Below, piece by piece: positions 25,321 to 33,716 of a DNA stretch of 45,214 nt (the stretch's first letter is position 1; every line of letters starts with the position of its first letter). Made by a program: the position numbers and the translations under genes. The DNA comes from CAZSNH01 sp052388455 (GTDB lineage: Bacteria; Pseudomonadota; Alphaproteobacteria; Rhizobiales; Hyphomicrobiaceae): positions 1 through 45,214 of the forward strand of contig JBQTIA010000046.1 in assembly GCA_052388455.1 (NCBI GenBank), written 5' to 3'. The notes beneath the pieces are model-generated. The model saw only the letters and a list, made by a program, of their open reading frames with translations, was not told the origin of the DNA and ran no database searches.

Positions 25321-25635
25321 TCAGGCGGCGGCCTTGACGGAGACCTGACCCTCGATGACTCCGAGGATGTCGCTCTCCTTCATGATGAGAAGCTCCTGGC
25401 CGTCGATCTTGACCTCGGTGCCACTCCACTTGCCGAACAGCACGCGGTCGCCGGCTTTGACTTCGAGCGCGACGAGTTTGCCCGCCTCGTCGCGGGCACC
25501 GGGGCCGACGGCGATGATTTCGCCCTGCATCGGCTTTTCCTTGGCCGTGTCGGGGATGATGATGCCACCGGCCGTGCGGGCGTCTTCTTCAATCCGTTTG
25601 ACGACCACGCGATCGTGCAATGGACGGAACTTCAT
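25321..25635 (-). CDS. groS: Co-chaperonin GroES
   Basis: 104-residue co-chaperonin, lid of the GroEL cage. Seen: MKFRPLHDRVVVKRIEED, the mobile loop RTAGGIIIPDTAKEKPMQGE, and VLFGKWSGTEVKIDG. The start at 25635 is chosen over 25716 because it matches the family and has GAGG about 8 nt upstream. First gene of the groESL operon, behind the promoter and CIRCE at 25758-25800. Confidence 0.97.
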   Translation of the reverse strand: MKFRPLHDRVVVKRIEEDARTAGGIIIPDTAKEKPMQGEIIAVGPGARDEAGKLVALEVKAGDRVLFGKWSGTEVKIDGQELLIMKESDILGVIEGQVSVKAAA

Positions 25636-25757
25636 GGGATCAACCTCATGATAAACAGTTGTTTTTACGGGTGAGGGCCATCGGGGGAACGGCTGGCCCG
25701 GTGCGCACGATCCCAACGGACGCCTTCGAGGCGGCGGTGGGCTGTTCGCGCCCGCCG

Positions 25758-25786
25758 TATATGTTCCGCCTTGCTAGCAGTGTCAA
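25758..25786 (-). promoter_or_regulatory. Sigma-70-type promoter of groESL
   Basis: On the minus strand TTGACA (25781-25786) is followed after exactly 17 nt by CATATA (25758-25763), about 120 bp before the groS ATG. The -35 box overlaps the CIRCE-like element. Confidence 0.7.
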
Positions 25787-25800
25787 GCTACGAGTGCCAA
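25774..25800 (-). promoter_or_regulatory. Degenerate CIRCE (HrcA operator) of groESL
   Basis: The left half is TTGGCACTC (consensus TTAGCACTC). A 9-nt spacer, the right spacing, is followed by CACTGCTAG, which matches 6 of 9 positions of GAGTGCTAA. Its place over the -35 box suits repression by HrcA. The weak right half lowers confidence. Confidence 0.55.
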
Positions 25801-25975
25801 AGCAGACCCGCCTCGCGGTCGCGCCCGTTCGTCGACATCAGCTAGCGCCCCGCGGTTTATCGGCATTGCGCCGCCTACCGGCACGATTGATCGTGCTGAC
25901 CGAAAAAAGCAAAACCCGCGGTGTAAACCGCGGGCTTGCAACTTTGCGGGGAAACGGGGCTCAGCAAGCAGCCGT
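25801..25975. other. Intergenic region with H-NS gene terminator
   Basis: Contains the 16-bp palindrome with arms GCACGAT/ATCGTGC (25881-25896) and the terminator at 25903-25935. No gene was seen. Confidence 0.5.
25903..25935 (-). terminator. Rho-independent terminator of the H-NS-like gene
   Basis: On the minus strand CCCGCGGT and its complement ACCGCGGG form a stem around a 4-nt loop, followed by TTTTGCTTTTTT. It lies 40 bp after the stop of the H-NS-like gene. Confidence 0.9.
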
Positions 25976-26293
25976 TCAGATCGCGAAATCGGTAACTTTG
26001 GCGCCGCGCTTCAGCTTGGCAACCAGCCAGTTCGGCTTGCGGCCGCGGCCGGTCCAGGTCTGCGAGCGATCATCGGGATTGGCGAATTTCGCCGCCGATT
26101 TGCCGCGCGGTCGGCCACGACGGCCGACGCCGTAAAGGTCGTGAATGCTGAGACCGCTGCCCTTCAGAACGTTATCTATTTTTTCCTTGAGCTTCGTACG
26201 CTCGGCCGTCGCAGCTTGAAGTTTGGCCTTGGCCAGCTTCGATTCGAGCTCGTGCAGGTCCTTGAGAGATAAATTGTCCACGTTGATCGCCAT
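25976..26293 (-). CDS. H-NS/HvrA family nucleoid protein
   Basis: 105-residue DNA-binding protein. An N-terminal coiled-coil helix (about residues 8-45, LKDLHELESKLAKAKLQAAT) is for dimerisation. A basic linker GRRGRPRGK follows, and then the C-terminal motif TWTGRGRKPNWL, the AT-hook-like loop that reads the DNA minor groove in H-NS proteins. The family silences AT-rich DNA and tunes photosynthesis or stress genes in Alphaproteobacteria. Single gene with its own terminator. Confidence 0.9.
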   Translation of the reverse strand: MAINVDNLSLKDLHELESKLAKAKLQAATAERTKLKEKIDNVLKGSGLSIHDLYGVGRRGRPRGKSAAKFANPDDRSQTWTGRGRKPNWLVAKLKRGAKVTDFAI

Positions 26294-26569
26294 TGGCGGT
26301 TCGCCCTTCCTTTTTGACCGGACCTATCGTCCGATTTGATGCCGTTGAACACGTGGATAGATTACTCCATCCAAGTCGTCAGACCTTTTTTGCCTAAAAT
26401 AATAAATGAAATGATGAAGCATGGCCCTCTAACATGGAAAATCCACTTTCGGCAATCGACGCGAACGAGAACACGACGGGAACGTGGAGTTGCCCCGCGC
26501 GGCCAATCGTCCTGGCTATTGGTAAATATCGGAATTGAGCGCTGAAATGCTCGGCCGGCCGACTCCGGC

Positions 26570-27802
26570 CTATTCGCTGCGCAGAGCTTCGATCGGATTG
26601 AGGGCCGCAGCCCGCCGGGCCGGAAAGAAGCCGAAGAATATGCCCGTTGCCGCCGCGGCCGACATGGCGAGTGCCAGCACGCTCGGGCTGACCAGCATCG
26701 GCCAATTCGCAAAATACGCAATTGCGGCCGAGAGCGAGACACCAATTGCGACGCCGATGATGCCACCGAGCAGGCACAGCGTCACCGCCTCGACCAGAAA
26801 CTGCAGCAGGATATCGCGGGGGCGGCCACCGACAGCCATTCTGAGACCGATCTCCCGTGTCCGCTCGGTGACCGACACGAGCATGATATTCATAATGCCG
26901 ATGCCCCCGACTATGAGGGAAATGACGGACGTGGCGCCGAGCAGATACGACATCGTCGAAAGCACCTCGGTTCGGGCTTTCATGAACTCCGACAGATTGC
27001 GTACGGAAAAGCTGTCCTCCGCATTCGGACCACCCCGCCGGCGCTGCCGCAAAAGCCGCTCGATTTCCTCCTGGGCCTCGGCGAGATCCTGGCTCTGGTC
27101 GAATTTGACGTAAATGCGCCCGACCTGGTCGGTTTGCACATCGCTCTTGCCGACGATGCGCGAGCGGGCCGTGGTCATGGGAATGAGCAGCACATCGTCC
27201 TGGTCACGTCCCATGGCCGACTGCCCCTTGCGGGTCAGCACGCCGACCACCTGGAAAGGGACGCTCTTGATGCGGATCGAGGCCCCGACCGGGTCTTCGC
27301 CGGCGAACAGCTCCCGCGCCACCGTCTGCCCGAGCACCGCCACCTTTCCGGCTGCACGGATGTCGTTGGGATTGAGCTCGCGCCCACTCTCGATCGACCA
27401 GTCCCGCACCACCGTGTAGTCGGCGTGCACGCCGCTGACCGCCGTGGTCCAGTTGGAGTTGCCGCGCACGATCGGCGCGCTCTCGTCGACCTGCCCCGAG
27501 ATGGCGACGACGCCTGGAACCTTGTCGCGGATGGCGCCCATGTCGGCCTCGGAGAGGGGAATGTCGGTGCCGGCGCCGGTGGCCCGCCCGAACACCCGGC
27601 TCGACCCCGCGAAAACGACGAGCATGTTTGTTCCGAGCGCGTTGATCTGCCGTTCAACCTCGCGGGCGGCACCCGACCCGACGGCGACGAGGAGAATGAC
27701 CGAGGCGACGCCGATGACGATACCGAGCGTGGTGAGCACCGAGCGGAGCAGGTTGGTCCGGAGCGCCAGAAGCGCGACCATGAAACTATCCCAGACGCTC
27801 AA
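26570..27802 (-). CDS. MacB-type ABC transporter permease
   Basis: About 410 residues. An N-terminal TM helix (RSVLTTLGIVIGVASVILLV) is followed by a large periplasmic domain (about 55-270, MacB_PCD type). Three TM helices then form an FtsX-like domain (VISLIVGGIGIMNIMLVSVTERTREIG is characteristic). Mechanotransmission-type exporters of this family drive substrate movement through the periplasm. The TTG at 27802 overlaps the stop of the ATPase gene and gives MSVWDSFMVALL; ATG 27781 is the alternative. Third gene of the adaptor-ATPase-permease operon. The substrate may be a macrolide-like compound, peptide or lipid; not determinable. Confidence 0.88.
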   Translation of the reverse strand: MSVWDSFMVALLALRTNLLRSVLTTLGIVIGVASVILLVAVGSGAAREVERQINALGTNMLVVFAGSSRVFGRATGAGTDIPLSEADMGAIRDKVPGVVAISGQVDESAPIVRGNSNWTTAVSGVHADYTVVRDWSIESGRELNPNDIRAAGKVAVLGQTVARELFAGEDPVGASIRIKSVPFQVVGVLTRKGQSAMGRDQDDVLLIPMTTARSRIVGKSDVQTDQVGRIYVKFDQSQDLAEAQEEIERLLRQRRRGGPNAEDSFSVRNLSEFMKARTEVLSTMSYLLGATSVISLIVGGIGIMNIMLVSVTERTREIGLRMAVGGRPRDILLQFLVEAVTLCLLGGIIGVAIGVSLSAAIAYFANWPMLVSPSVLALAMSAAAATGIFFGFFPARRAAALNPIEALRSE

Positions 27803-28632
27803 TTCGGAACCTCCGCCAGTCTCACCCGGTCGCCACCGGTGCCGGCCTGCCGAACGTCGTCGACGATGTGCCCGTCCCGGAACACGATGCGCCGGCGGGC
27901 CCACGCGGCGATGTCCGCCTCATGTGTGACGAGGATGACGGTGATGCCGCCGCTGTTCAGCGCCTGGAAGAGCCGCATCACCTCTTCCGAGGTCTTAGAA
28001 TCGAGTGCGCCGGTCGGCTCGTCAGCGAGGAGGAGACTGGGATCGTTGACCAGCGCCCGGGCAATGGCGACCCGCTGCTGCTGGCCTCCGGACAGCTGGC
28101 GAGGATGATGGTCCAGCCGGTCCGCGAGCCCGACCTGATCGAGACAGCGTCGGGCCTGGGCTTCCATGTCCTCCGGACGCGGACGGGCGTAAAGCAGAGG
28201 CAGCATGACTTGTCGCAGGGCGGGCGTGCGGGCGAGCAGATTGAACTGCTGGAATACAAACCCGATGCGGCGGTTGCGCAGGTCGGCCAGCTCCTCCGCC
28301 GTCAGCTTGCCGATGTCGCGGCCTTCGATTGCGAGCTGACCCGAGGTCGGCACGTCGAGAGCGCCGATCAGATTCATCATCGTCGACTTGCCCGAGCCTG
28401 ACGGGCCCATGATGGCGACGAATTCGCCGTCCTCGATCGTCAGGCTGACCGAATCGAGCGCCCGGACGATCTGGTCGCCCATGACGTAGGTCTTGGTGAC
28501 GGCCGCAGCCCGGATCAGCGGCGGCTTGCGCGCGGCCGCGGCTTCGGACTGCAGCACCTGATCGGTGCGCTCGCTCGCGGCTGACGATCCGGACACATGC
28601 GAGGTCAACGCATCCTGCACGGCCTGGATCAC
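27799..28632 (-). CDS. MacB/LolD-type ABC transporter ATPase
   Basis: 277-residue ATPase with Walker A GPSGSGKSTMMN, Q-loop VFQQFNLLART, signature LSGGQQQRVAIARALV, Walker B LLLADEPTGALD and switch His in VILVTHE. A 40-residue N-terminal extension (Ser/Ala/Glu-rich) precedes the domain. The start ATG overlaps the adaptor stop (ATGA), and the end overlaps the permease start. In classical MacB the ATPase and permease are one chain; here they are separate genes. Confidence 0.92.
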   Translation of the reverse strand: MIQAVQDALTSHVSGSSAASERTDQVLQSEAAAARKPPLIRAAAVTKTYVMGDQIVRALDSVSLTIEDGEFVAIMGPSGSGKSTMMNLIGALDVPTSGQLAIEGRDIGKLTAEELADLRNRRIGFVFQQFNLLARTPALRQVMLPLLYARPRPEDMEAQARRCLDQVGLADRLDHHPRQLSGGQQQRVAIARALVNDPSLLLADEPTGALDSKTSEEVMRLFQALNSGGITVILVTHEADIAAWARRRIVFRDGHIVDDVRQAGTGGDRVRLAEVPN

Positions 28633-30086
28633 GGCTTGGCCTCGCGCGCCCTGACGACGATGCGGTCGCCGGGCTTGACGTCACCGCCGACGATCTCGGT
28701 GAACTGCTCATCGCTGACGCCGGTGCGCACAGAGCGGCGGTCCGGCTCGCCGCCGGCGGTCAGGACCCACAGCGCGGCCGGTCGCACCGTTTCGCGGCCC
28801 TGCTTCCACTTGTCGAACAGCGGGCGCTGCGCCTCGCTCAGCATCGGCAATAGCACCTGCTCGGCGCGGGCGCTGAACCGCTGGCGCGACACCGAAGCGT
28901 CGGCCTGCCCGCCGCCGATGCCACCACCCTGCTGCGCGCGCATCTCCTCGCCGAGTTTCGTCATCGCGTCGCGCAGCGCGGTTTCCTGATCGGCCGTGAG
29001 TTGCAGCTCGTCCTTCATGCGCTGCACCATGCGATCGGTGCGGGCGCCCCCCCGCTCGCCGCGTCCCGACTGCGCGGTCTCTCCCTTCGGCCGATAGCGG
29101 AACGCATCGTTGGCGACGCGCAGTACGCCGTCCCGCTTCGCCGTCTCGATGGTGACGTTGGCGGTCATGCCGGGAAACAGCTTCCGGTCGTCATTCGTCG
29201 CTTCGATGATGACCGTATACGTCACCACGTTATTGATCTCGGTCGCTGCTAAACGCACCTGCGTGACCGTGCCGTCGAACTGGCGGTCTGGATAGGCATC
29301 GACGGTAAAAGTCGTCGCATTTCCGGCGGCGATCGAACCGACGTCCGCCTCGTTGACCTGCGCCTCGATGCGGATGCGCGAGAGGTCCTGCGCGATCTTG
29401 AACAACTCGGGCGCTTGCAGGCTGGCAGCCACCGTCTGGCCTGGATCGACGGTGCGCGAGATGACGGTTCCCTCGATCGGCGAGCGGATCTCGGTCCGCT
29501 CGAGATCGATCTGTGCCTGATCGAGAGACGCCTTGCGCTGGGCTATGACAGCCTTCGCGCTGACGATCTGCGCCTTCGCTACGGCCACGTCGGCCCGACC
29601 GATTTCCGAATCGCGAGCCGCCGTATCGAGCGTGGCGCGGGAGGCGAACCCTTTGGCCGACAGGGTCCGCTGACGCTCGATGTTCTGCTCGGCCAGCAGC
29701 AGTTGCGCCTCGGCCCGCTTCAGCGCCGCTTCCTGGTTGACGAGGGCTGCCTCGGCGGCCGCCAGGTCGGCACGGGACTGCGCCACTCGCGCATGGAAGG
29801 TCTTGGCATCGATGGTCGCGAGAATGTCGCCCGGCTTCACTTCGCGGTTGAAGTCGCCCTTCACCTGCTCGATCTGCCCCGAAAGCTGCGATCCGACCGA
29901 TACAGTGACCAGCGCCCGCACCGGCCCCGAGGTGGTGACGACCCGGCGGATCGGACCACTGGTCACCTCGGCGGTATCGTAGACGAGGCCCGGCTTGGTC
30001 CCGGGCGACCAGCCGAGCAGCCAGCCGACGGTGAGGCCGAGAGCCGCGAAGGGGACCGCGAGTGTGAACAGCCGTGTGATGCGCAT
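28629..30086 (-). CDS. MacA/HlyD-type periplasmic adaptor with LTxxQ insertion
   Basis: 485-residue membrane-fusion protein. An N-terminal anchor (residues 4-24) is followed by a lipoyl/barrel domain (VRALVTVSVGSQLSGQIEQV), an alpha-helical hairpin (about 90-190) and a beta-barrel. The C-terminal membrane-proximal region (about 355-455) is enlarged by a helical insertion with DELQLTADQETALRDAM and later LSEAQRPLFDKW. This is the LTxxQ pattern of Spy/CpxP chaperones. It would link the inner-membrane MacB pump to an outer-membrane channel. First gene of the operon; a palindromic operator candidate lies 158 bp upstream. Confidence 0.85.
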   Translation of the reverse strand: MRITRLFTLAVPFAALGLTVGWLLGWSPGTKPGLVYDTAEVTSGPIRRVVTTSGPVRALVTVSVGSQLSGQIEQVKGDFNREVKPGDILATIDAKTFHARVAQSRADLAAAEAALVNQEAALKRAEAQLLLAEQNIERQRTLSAKGFASRATLDTAARDSEIGRADVAVAKAQIVSAKAVIAQRKASLDQAQIDLERTEIRSPIEGTVISRTVDPGQTVAASLQAPELFKIAQDLSRIRIEAQVNEADVGSIAAGNATTFTVDAYPDRQFDGTVTQVRLAATEINNVVTYTVIIEATNDDRKLFPGMTANVTIETAKRDGVLRVANDAFRYRPKGETAQSGRGERGGARTDRMVQRMKDELQLTADQETALRDAMTKLGEEMRAQQGGGIGGGQADASVSRQRFSARAEQVLLPMLSEAQRPLFDKWKQGRETVRPAALWVLTAGGEPDRRSVRTGVSDEQFTEIVGGDVKPGDRIVVRAREAKP

Positions 30087-30243
30087 GGGGGCCCGAAGGC
30101 AAAACCTCAGATCAACGGATAGACTACACTGACGGAATGAACGGCGGATGAGGCGAATTCCGTCGCGGGAATGCGGCGCCGGACGCGCGCTGAACAGTCA
30201 CGATGCTCACCCAACGTCGGTGTTGCCAAGCATGAACATTGAC

Positions 30244-30258
30244 TGAACGCGGCGTTCA
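30244..30258. promoter_or_regulatory. TGAACGC palindrome, candidate operator
   Basis: TGAACGC and GCGTTCA flank a single G, with further TGAAC/GTTCA half-sites nearby. The form suits a TetR-type repressor of the efflux operon starting at 30086. No regulator gene is adjacent. Confidence 0.5.
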
Positions 30259-30330
30259 GATTGAGTTCAACGGCAAAAGGTTAGTGTCCGATCACCCTGA
30301 ACTCCTATCTTCCCCGGCGTGATCCAAGGG

Positions 30331-30364
30331 GGCGTGCCGCTCAGGGTCGGCACGCCTCTTTTTT
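30331..30364 (+). terminator. Rho-independent terminator, target of the group II intron
   Basis: Perfect 9-bp arms GGCGTGCCG and CGGCACGCC surround an 8-nt loop and are followed by TCTTTTTT. The intron begins 4-5 nt later, which is the known target habit of group IIC introns. Confidence 0.85.
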
Positions 30365-30368
30365 GTTG

Positions 30369-31031
30369 GTGCGCCAGGCATGGCGCGTGGTGCCGCAAGG
30401 CACCGTTTGGCCGAGGTGGTATCCGGCCGATGACTTGGAGGTGGAAGTCCTTTGCGGGCCCTGGATGATGGGAACCGCTAGCCGAACAGCAAGGGTGTCC
30501 AGAGCAATCTGGAATCTGAAGGAAGCTGGAGGCAAAGTGCCGGCCTGACGAACAGGAAGCGCATATGAGGCAGCCGCACTCGGGTGAGGGGGCCAAGAAA
30601 CCCGAAGCCCGATACATCCCAGAGGGTGCGGCTGTAGATGCGACAGGCATATGGCACGAAGGTCACGCGTCTTACCCTGGGAAGTCTGTGGTTCTGCCCC
30701 GCTCGCGTTGAGCGGTGTGCTACCGGCGCCGAGAGGCGTCGGGATGGGACGGCAGATGACAGCAGAAGCCGTAGTAGCCGCGCGTCACTGGCGTGGCGAA
30801 GGGCCGAACCTGTTGGAGAAGCTGGACTGATTTTCCGATCATCTGAGCAGATGCCGCGCAAGCGGGCCTGAGGCCGGAGGTAGCGGACGGAATCCGCGAG
30901 ACAACGCCGGGCGCTCATAGGGTGACGGGCATTGAGGGCCGCGAGCCGAGACCAGCAGGAACCGCCGGATACGGAACCGTACGTCCGGTGGTGTGGGAGG
31001 ACGGCGGGGGCAACCCCGCCTCCTACCCGAT
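30369..31031 (+). mobile_element. ORF-less group II intron (IIC-like)
   Basis: Begins GTGCGCC (30369), the conserved 5' end of bacterial group II introns. Domain I-III-like blocks follow, such as GCGCATATGAGG, ACCCTGGGAAGTCTG and CAGAAGCCGTAGTAGCC. Domain V lies at 30961-30992: 9-bp base stem ACCGCCGGA/TCCGGTGGT with a CGC triad, CG bulge, inner stem TACG/CGTA and a 4-nt loop. Domain VI follows: stems GGG/CCC and AGGA/TCCT with a bulged A at 31025, the likely branch point, and an inner stem GGCGGGG/CCCCGCC capped by GCAA. The 3' end is about 31031 (CTACCCGAT). At about 663 bp there is no room for, and no trace of, reverse transcriptase motifs (no YADD), so the maturase ORF has been lost. It sits directly behind a terminator, as IIC introns do. 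Confidence 0.85.
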
Positions 31032-31275
31032 CTCGCCTCCGGCGAGGCCCGCCCAGGGCCGGCACGCCTCTTACTTTCCGCGTTCGCTCGATGTCGCCCG
31101 GGTTCCCGCAGGCGCGAAAAGCGGCAGCGGTACAGCCGGCATTCTCAACCCTTTTCAAGGCCCGCGGCTAACCGTCGAGCCCATGAGACCGGCCCTTCAG
31201 GCTTGATTGGCGGGAACCGAGCCAGTAGGCATGGGGTTAGTCCTGAACCCGATGTCAACCTGACGGAGTTTGCCC
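31032..31275. other. Region between intron and sodB
   Basis: Contains a near-repeat (about 31053-31070) of the sequence just before the intron: CAGGG, one base, then CGGCACGCCTCTT. It must also hold the sodB promoter, which I cannot place with confidence. Confidence 0.4.
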
Positions 31276-31866
31276 GTGTCCTTCACCCTGCCCGCGCTTC
31301 CCTATGCTTACGATGCGCTCCAGCCGTTCATGTCGGCCGAAACGCTGCAGTTTCATCACGACAAGCATCATCAGGCCTACGTCGACAACGGAAACAAGCT
31401 GATCACCGGCTCCGGCCTCGAAGGCAAGTCGATCGAGGACATCTGCAAGGCGGCTTATTCCGCCAAGAATGCCGGTCTCGTCAACAACGTCGGCCAGCAC
31501 TACAATCACATTCACTTCTGGAAGTGGATGAAGAAGGGCGGCGGTGGCAAGAAGTTGCCGGGTAGCCTCGAGAAGCTGATGGAAGGCATCGGCGGCTTCG
31601 ACAAGGTCCGCACGGATTTCATCAATGCCGGCGTCACGCAGTTCGGTTCGGGCTGGGCCTGGCTCGCTCTTCGCGACGGCAAGCTCGAAATCATAAAGAC
31701 GCCGAACGGCGAAAACCCGCTGATGCACGGCGCGCAGCCGATCCTCGGCGTCGACGTCTGGGAGCACAGCTACTACATCGACTATCGCAACGCCCGCCCG
31801 AAGTACCTCGAATCCTGGTTCGACAATCTCGTCAACTGGGAGTACGTCGAGGAAATGATGGGCTGA
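31276..31866 (+). CDS. sodB: Iron/manganese superoxide dismutase
   Basis: 196-residue SOD that converts superoxide to H2O2 and O2. Metal ligands are visible: His in FHHDKHHQAYV, His in GQHYNHIHFW, and Asp/His in GVDVWEHSYYIDY. The GTG at 31276 gives MSFTLPALPYAYDALQPF, matching the family, and has GGAG 7 nt upstream; a TTG at 31270 is less likely. QHYNHIHFW and the overall alphaproteobacterial type suggest the Fe form, but metal choice is not certain. The transcript ends at the strong terminator 31942-31977. Confidence 0.95.
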   Translation: MSFTLPALPYAYDALQPFMSAETLQFHHDKHHQAYVDNGNKLITGSGLEGKSIEDICKAAYSAKNAGLVNNVGQHYNHIHFWKWMKKGGGGKKLPGSLEKLMEGIGGFDKVRTDFINAGVTQFGSGWAWLALRDGKLEIIKTPNGENPLMHGAQPILGVDVWEHSYYIDYRNARPKYLESWFDNLVNWEYVEEMMG

Positions 31867-31941
31867 GCGAACCGAACACAAAGGTTCGCCTTGTACGATC
31901 GAAGGCGCTTCGCTTTCGGTCGCTTGTACGAACCACATCAA

Positions 31942-31977
31942 GACGCGCAGAAGCCCAGTGCTCTGCGCGTCTTTTTT
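31942..31977 (+). terminator. Rho-independent terminator of sodB
   Basis: GACGCGCAGA and CTGCGCGTC pair around about 10 nt and are followed by TTTTTT. It lies about 75 bp after the sodB stop. Confidence 0.92.
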
Positions 31978-32124
31978 GTCGCCACGCCCGCTGGCGGCCA
32001 GCGCCCTCTACTCCGCCAACCGCAGGAACAGAAGCCCTCGGCTAGCCATATTGCGGTCGCACCGGCCGACAGCTAGTTTCACTCGGCACGATCGTATCAT
32101 TCAATGAAACGGGAGGATTTTCTA

Positions 32125-33636
32125 ATGGCCGAGTGGTTCTACACGCGTGTCTTTAATACCGACGGCACGACCATGTCCGACGATCCGTTCGAGCTGAATA
32201 CGGGCACGCAGCCCATGACGCCCGGAGGCGATCTCGTCGAATTGTTGAACGGCGACAACGTTTACATCCAGTACGGCATCCTGGGTCTTGCGAACGGCAC
32301 TGGCGCCGACGCCATCCGCAGCACGGGCGGCAGCCACTTCATCAGGATCGACGGCGGCATCGGCAGCTTGACCGGTAACGTCATCGACATCTCTGGCACG
32401 CAGAACGAGAACCAGATCTTCATCACCACCGGCGGAGGCATGGATGTTTTCAATGGCACCGGCGATGCCATCCGACTGACCGGAGCCACGGTCTCAGACA
32501 CGTTCAACGACATTACGAACGACGGCTACATCACGAGCGCAGGCGGGCGGGCCATTTTCACGACGGTCGGGGATCTGTCGCTCGTCAATTCCGGCAGTAT
32601 TATCGGAAATACCGACGCGGTCTCCATGGTCTTCGGCTCGGTCGTCAACCGATCGACGGGCCTCATCGGCGGCGGAGACGGAGTGGGCGTCCGGTTCGCA
32701 AGCCTGGCTGGCCAGGAGAGTATCGTCGTCAATGATGGTGTGCTCGGCGGCGGCGATGGAGGCATTGTCGGTGGCGCCGGCATGGAAACCGTCATCAACA
32801 ACGGTCAGATTCTCGGCGACATCCTGCTCGGCAACGGCAACGATACATACGACGCCTCGACCGGCGGCAGGATCGTCGGAGGCACGATCGATCTCGGTGC
32901 CGGCGACGATGTCGGAATCGGTAGCGGAGCGCGCGAACTGTTTACCGGCGGCACGGGCAACGACATTATCGAGAGCGGGGCTGGAGACGATACGCTCCGG
33001 GCAGGCGTCTCTACCGGCACAGACGGCGACGATCTGTTCGACGGCGAGGGCGGACGCGACACCTATAGCGCGGTGTCTTCCTCCCTGGGCGTCGTCATCA
33101 ATCTGGCCGAGGGAAACGCGCGCGGCACTCGCATCGGCAACGACACGCTGATCGACATCTAGCGCGCGATCGGAACCGTCACCGGCGATACACTCACCGG
33201 CGACGATTTGAACAACGTGCTCATCGGCAACAGCGGCAATGACACGCTGATCGGGTTCGCGGGCATCGACCGCATCGATGGCGGCAACAACAACGATCTT
33301 CTCACCGGCGGCGCGGGCCGTGACGTTCTGACCGGCGGCGATGGGATCGACGACTTCATTTTCACGGCCGTCACCGACAGCGGGCTAACCGCTGCAACAC
33401 GCGACAGCATCACCGATTTTCTCGCCGGAACAGACGATATCGATGTTTCGGCGCTCGCCGGAACCTACACGTTCATCGGAACCGATGCTTTCACGGCAGC
33501 GGGAAATCAGATCCGCTTTCAGACCGACGGTACCGATACCCTCGTCCAGATCAGCACCGACCCTGATGCGGCCGCCGAGATGTCGATCCTTCTCGTCGGC
33601 ACCATCACCCTGACTTCAGCGGATTTCGTTCTGTAA
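32125..33636 (+). pseudogene. RTX-type calcium-binding secreted protein, interrupted by in-frame TAG
   Basis: One reading frame of 503 codons broken by TAG at 33160-33162. GGGAGGA lies 9 nt before the ATG at 32125. The N-terminal ~270 residues form a beta-solenoid-like Gly/Asn/Thr repeat region. RTX nonapeptides follow (GGTGNDIIESGAGDDTL). After the stop the frame continues RAIGTVTGDTLTGDDLNNVL, more RTX repeats (GGAGRDVLTGGDGIDDF) and a hydrophobic C-terminal secretion signal ending TLTSADFVL. Related proteins usually read LIDIE or LISIE at the break, so GAG to TAG fits. Without readthrough the 345-residue product lacks the type I secretion signal and should stay in the cell. No type I secretion genes lie nearby. 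Confidence 0.8.
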
Positions 33637-33684
33637 CCGAACCCGCGGACGCTGCGATCGAGCCGCGTCTGAAACATGCTGAGG

Positions 33685-33708
33685 ATCGGCAGCGGCCAGG
33701 CTGCCGAT
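33685..33708. terminator. Stem-loop between convergent genes
   Basis: ATCGGCAGC and GCTGCCGAT form a perfect 9-bp stem around GGCCAG, 49 bp after the RTX gene stop and 9 bp before the DUF853 gene stop. There is no T-run; a possible two-way terminator. Confidence 0.5.
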
Positions 33709-33716
33709 ACGCTCGA

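Larger units (their letters stand above)
30087..30368. other. Intergenic region with operator and orphan plus-strand terminator
   Basis: This holds the promoter region of the minus-strand efflux operon, the palindrome at 30244-30258, and a plus-strand terminator at 30331-30364 with no plus-strand protein gene before it. A small RNA ending at that terminator is possible; TTGACT at 30239-30244 is a weak -35 with no good -10. Confidence 0.45.

Noticed and set aside
30638..30871. Plus-strand frame inside the intron as a reverse transcriptase remnant
   Set aside because: No RT motifs such as YADD are present; the sequence matches structural intron domains.
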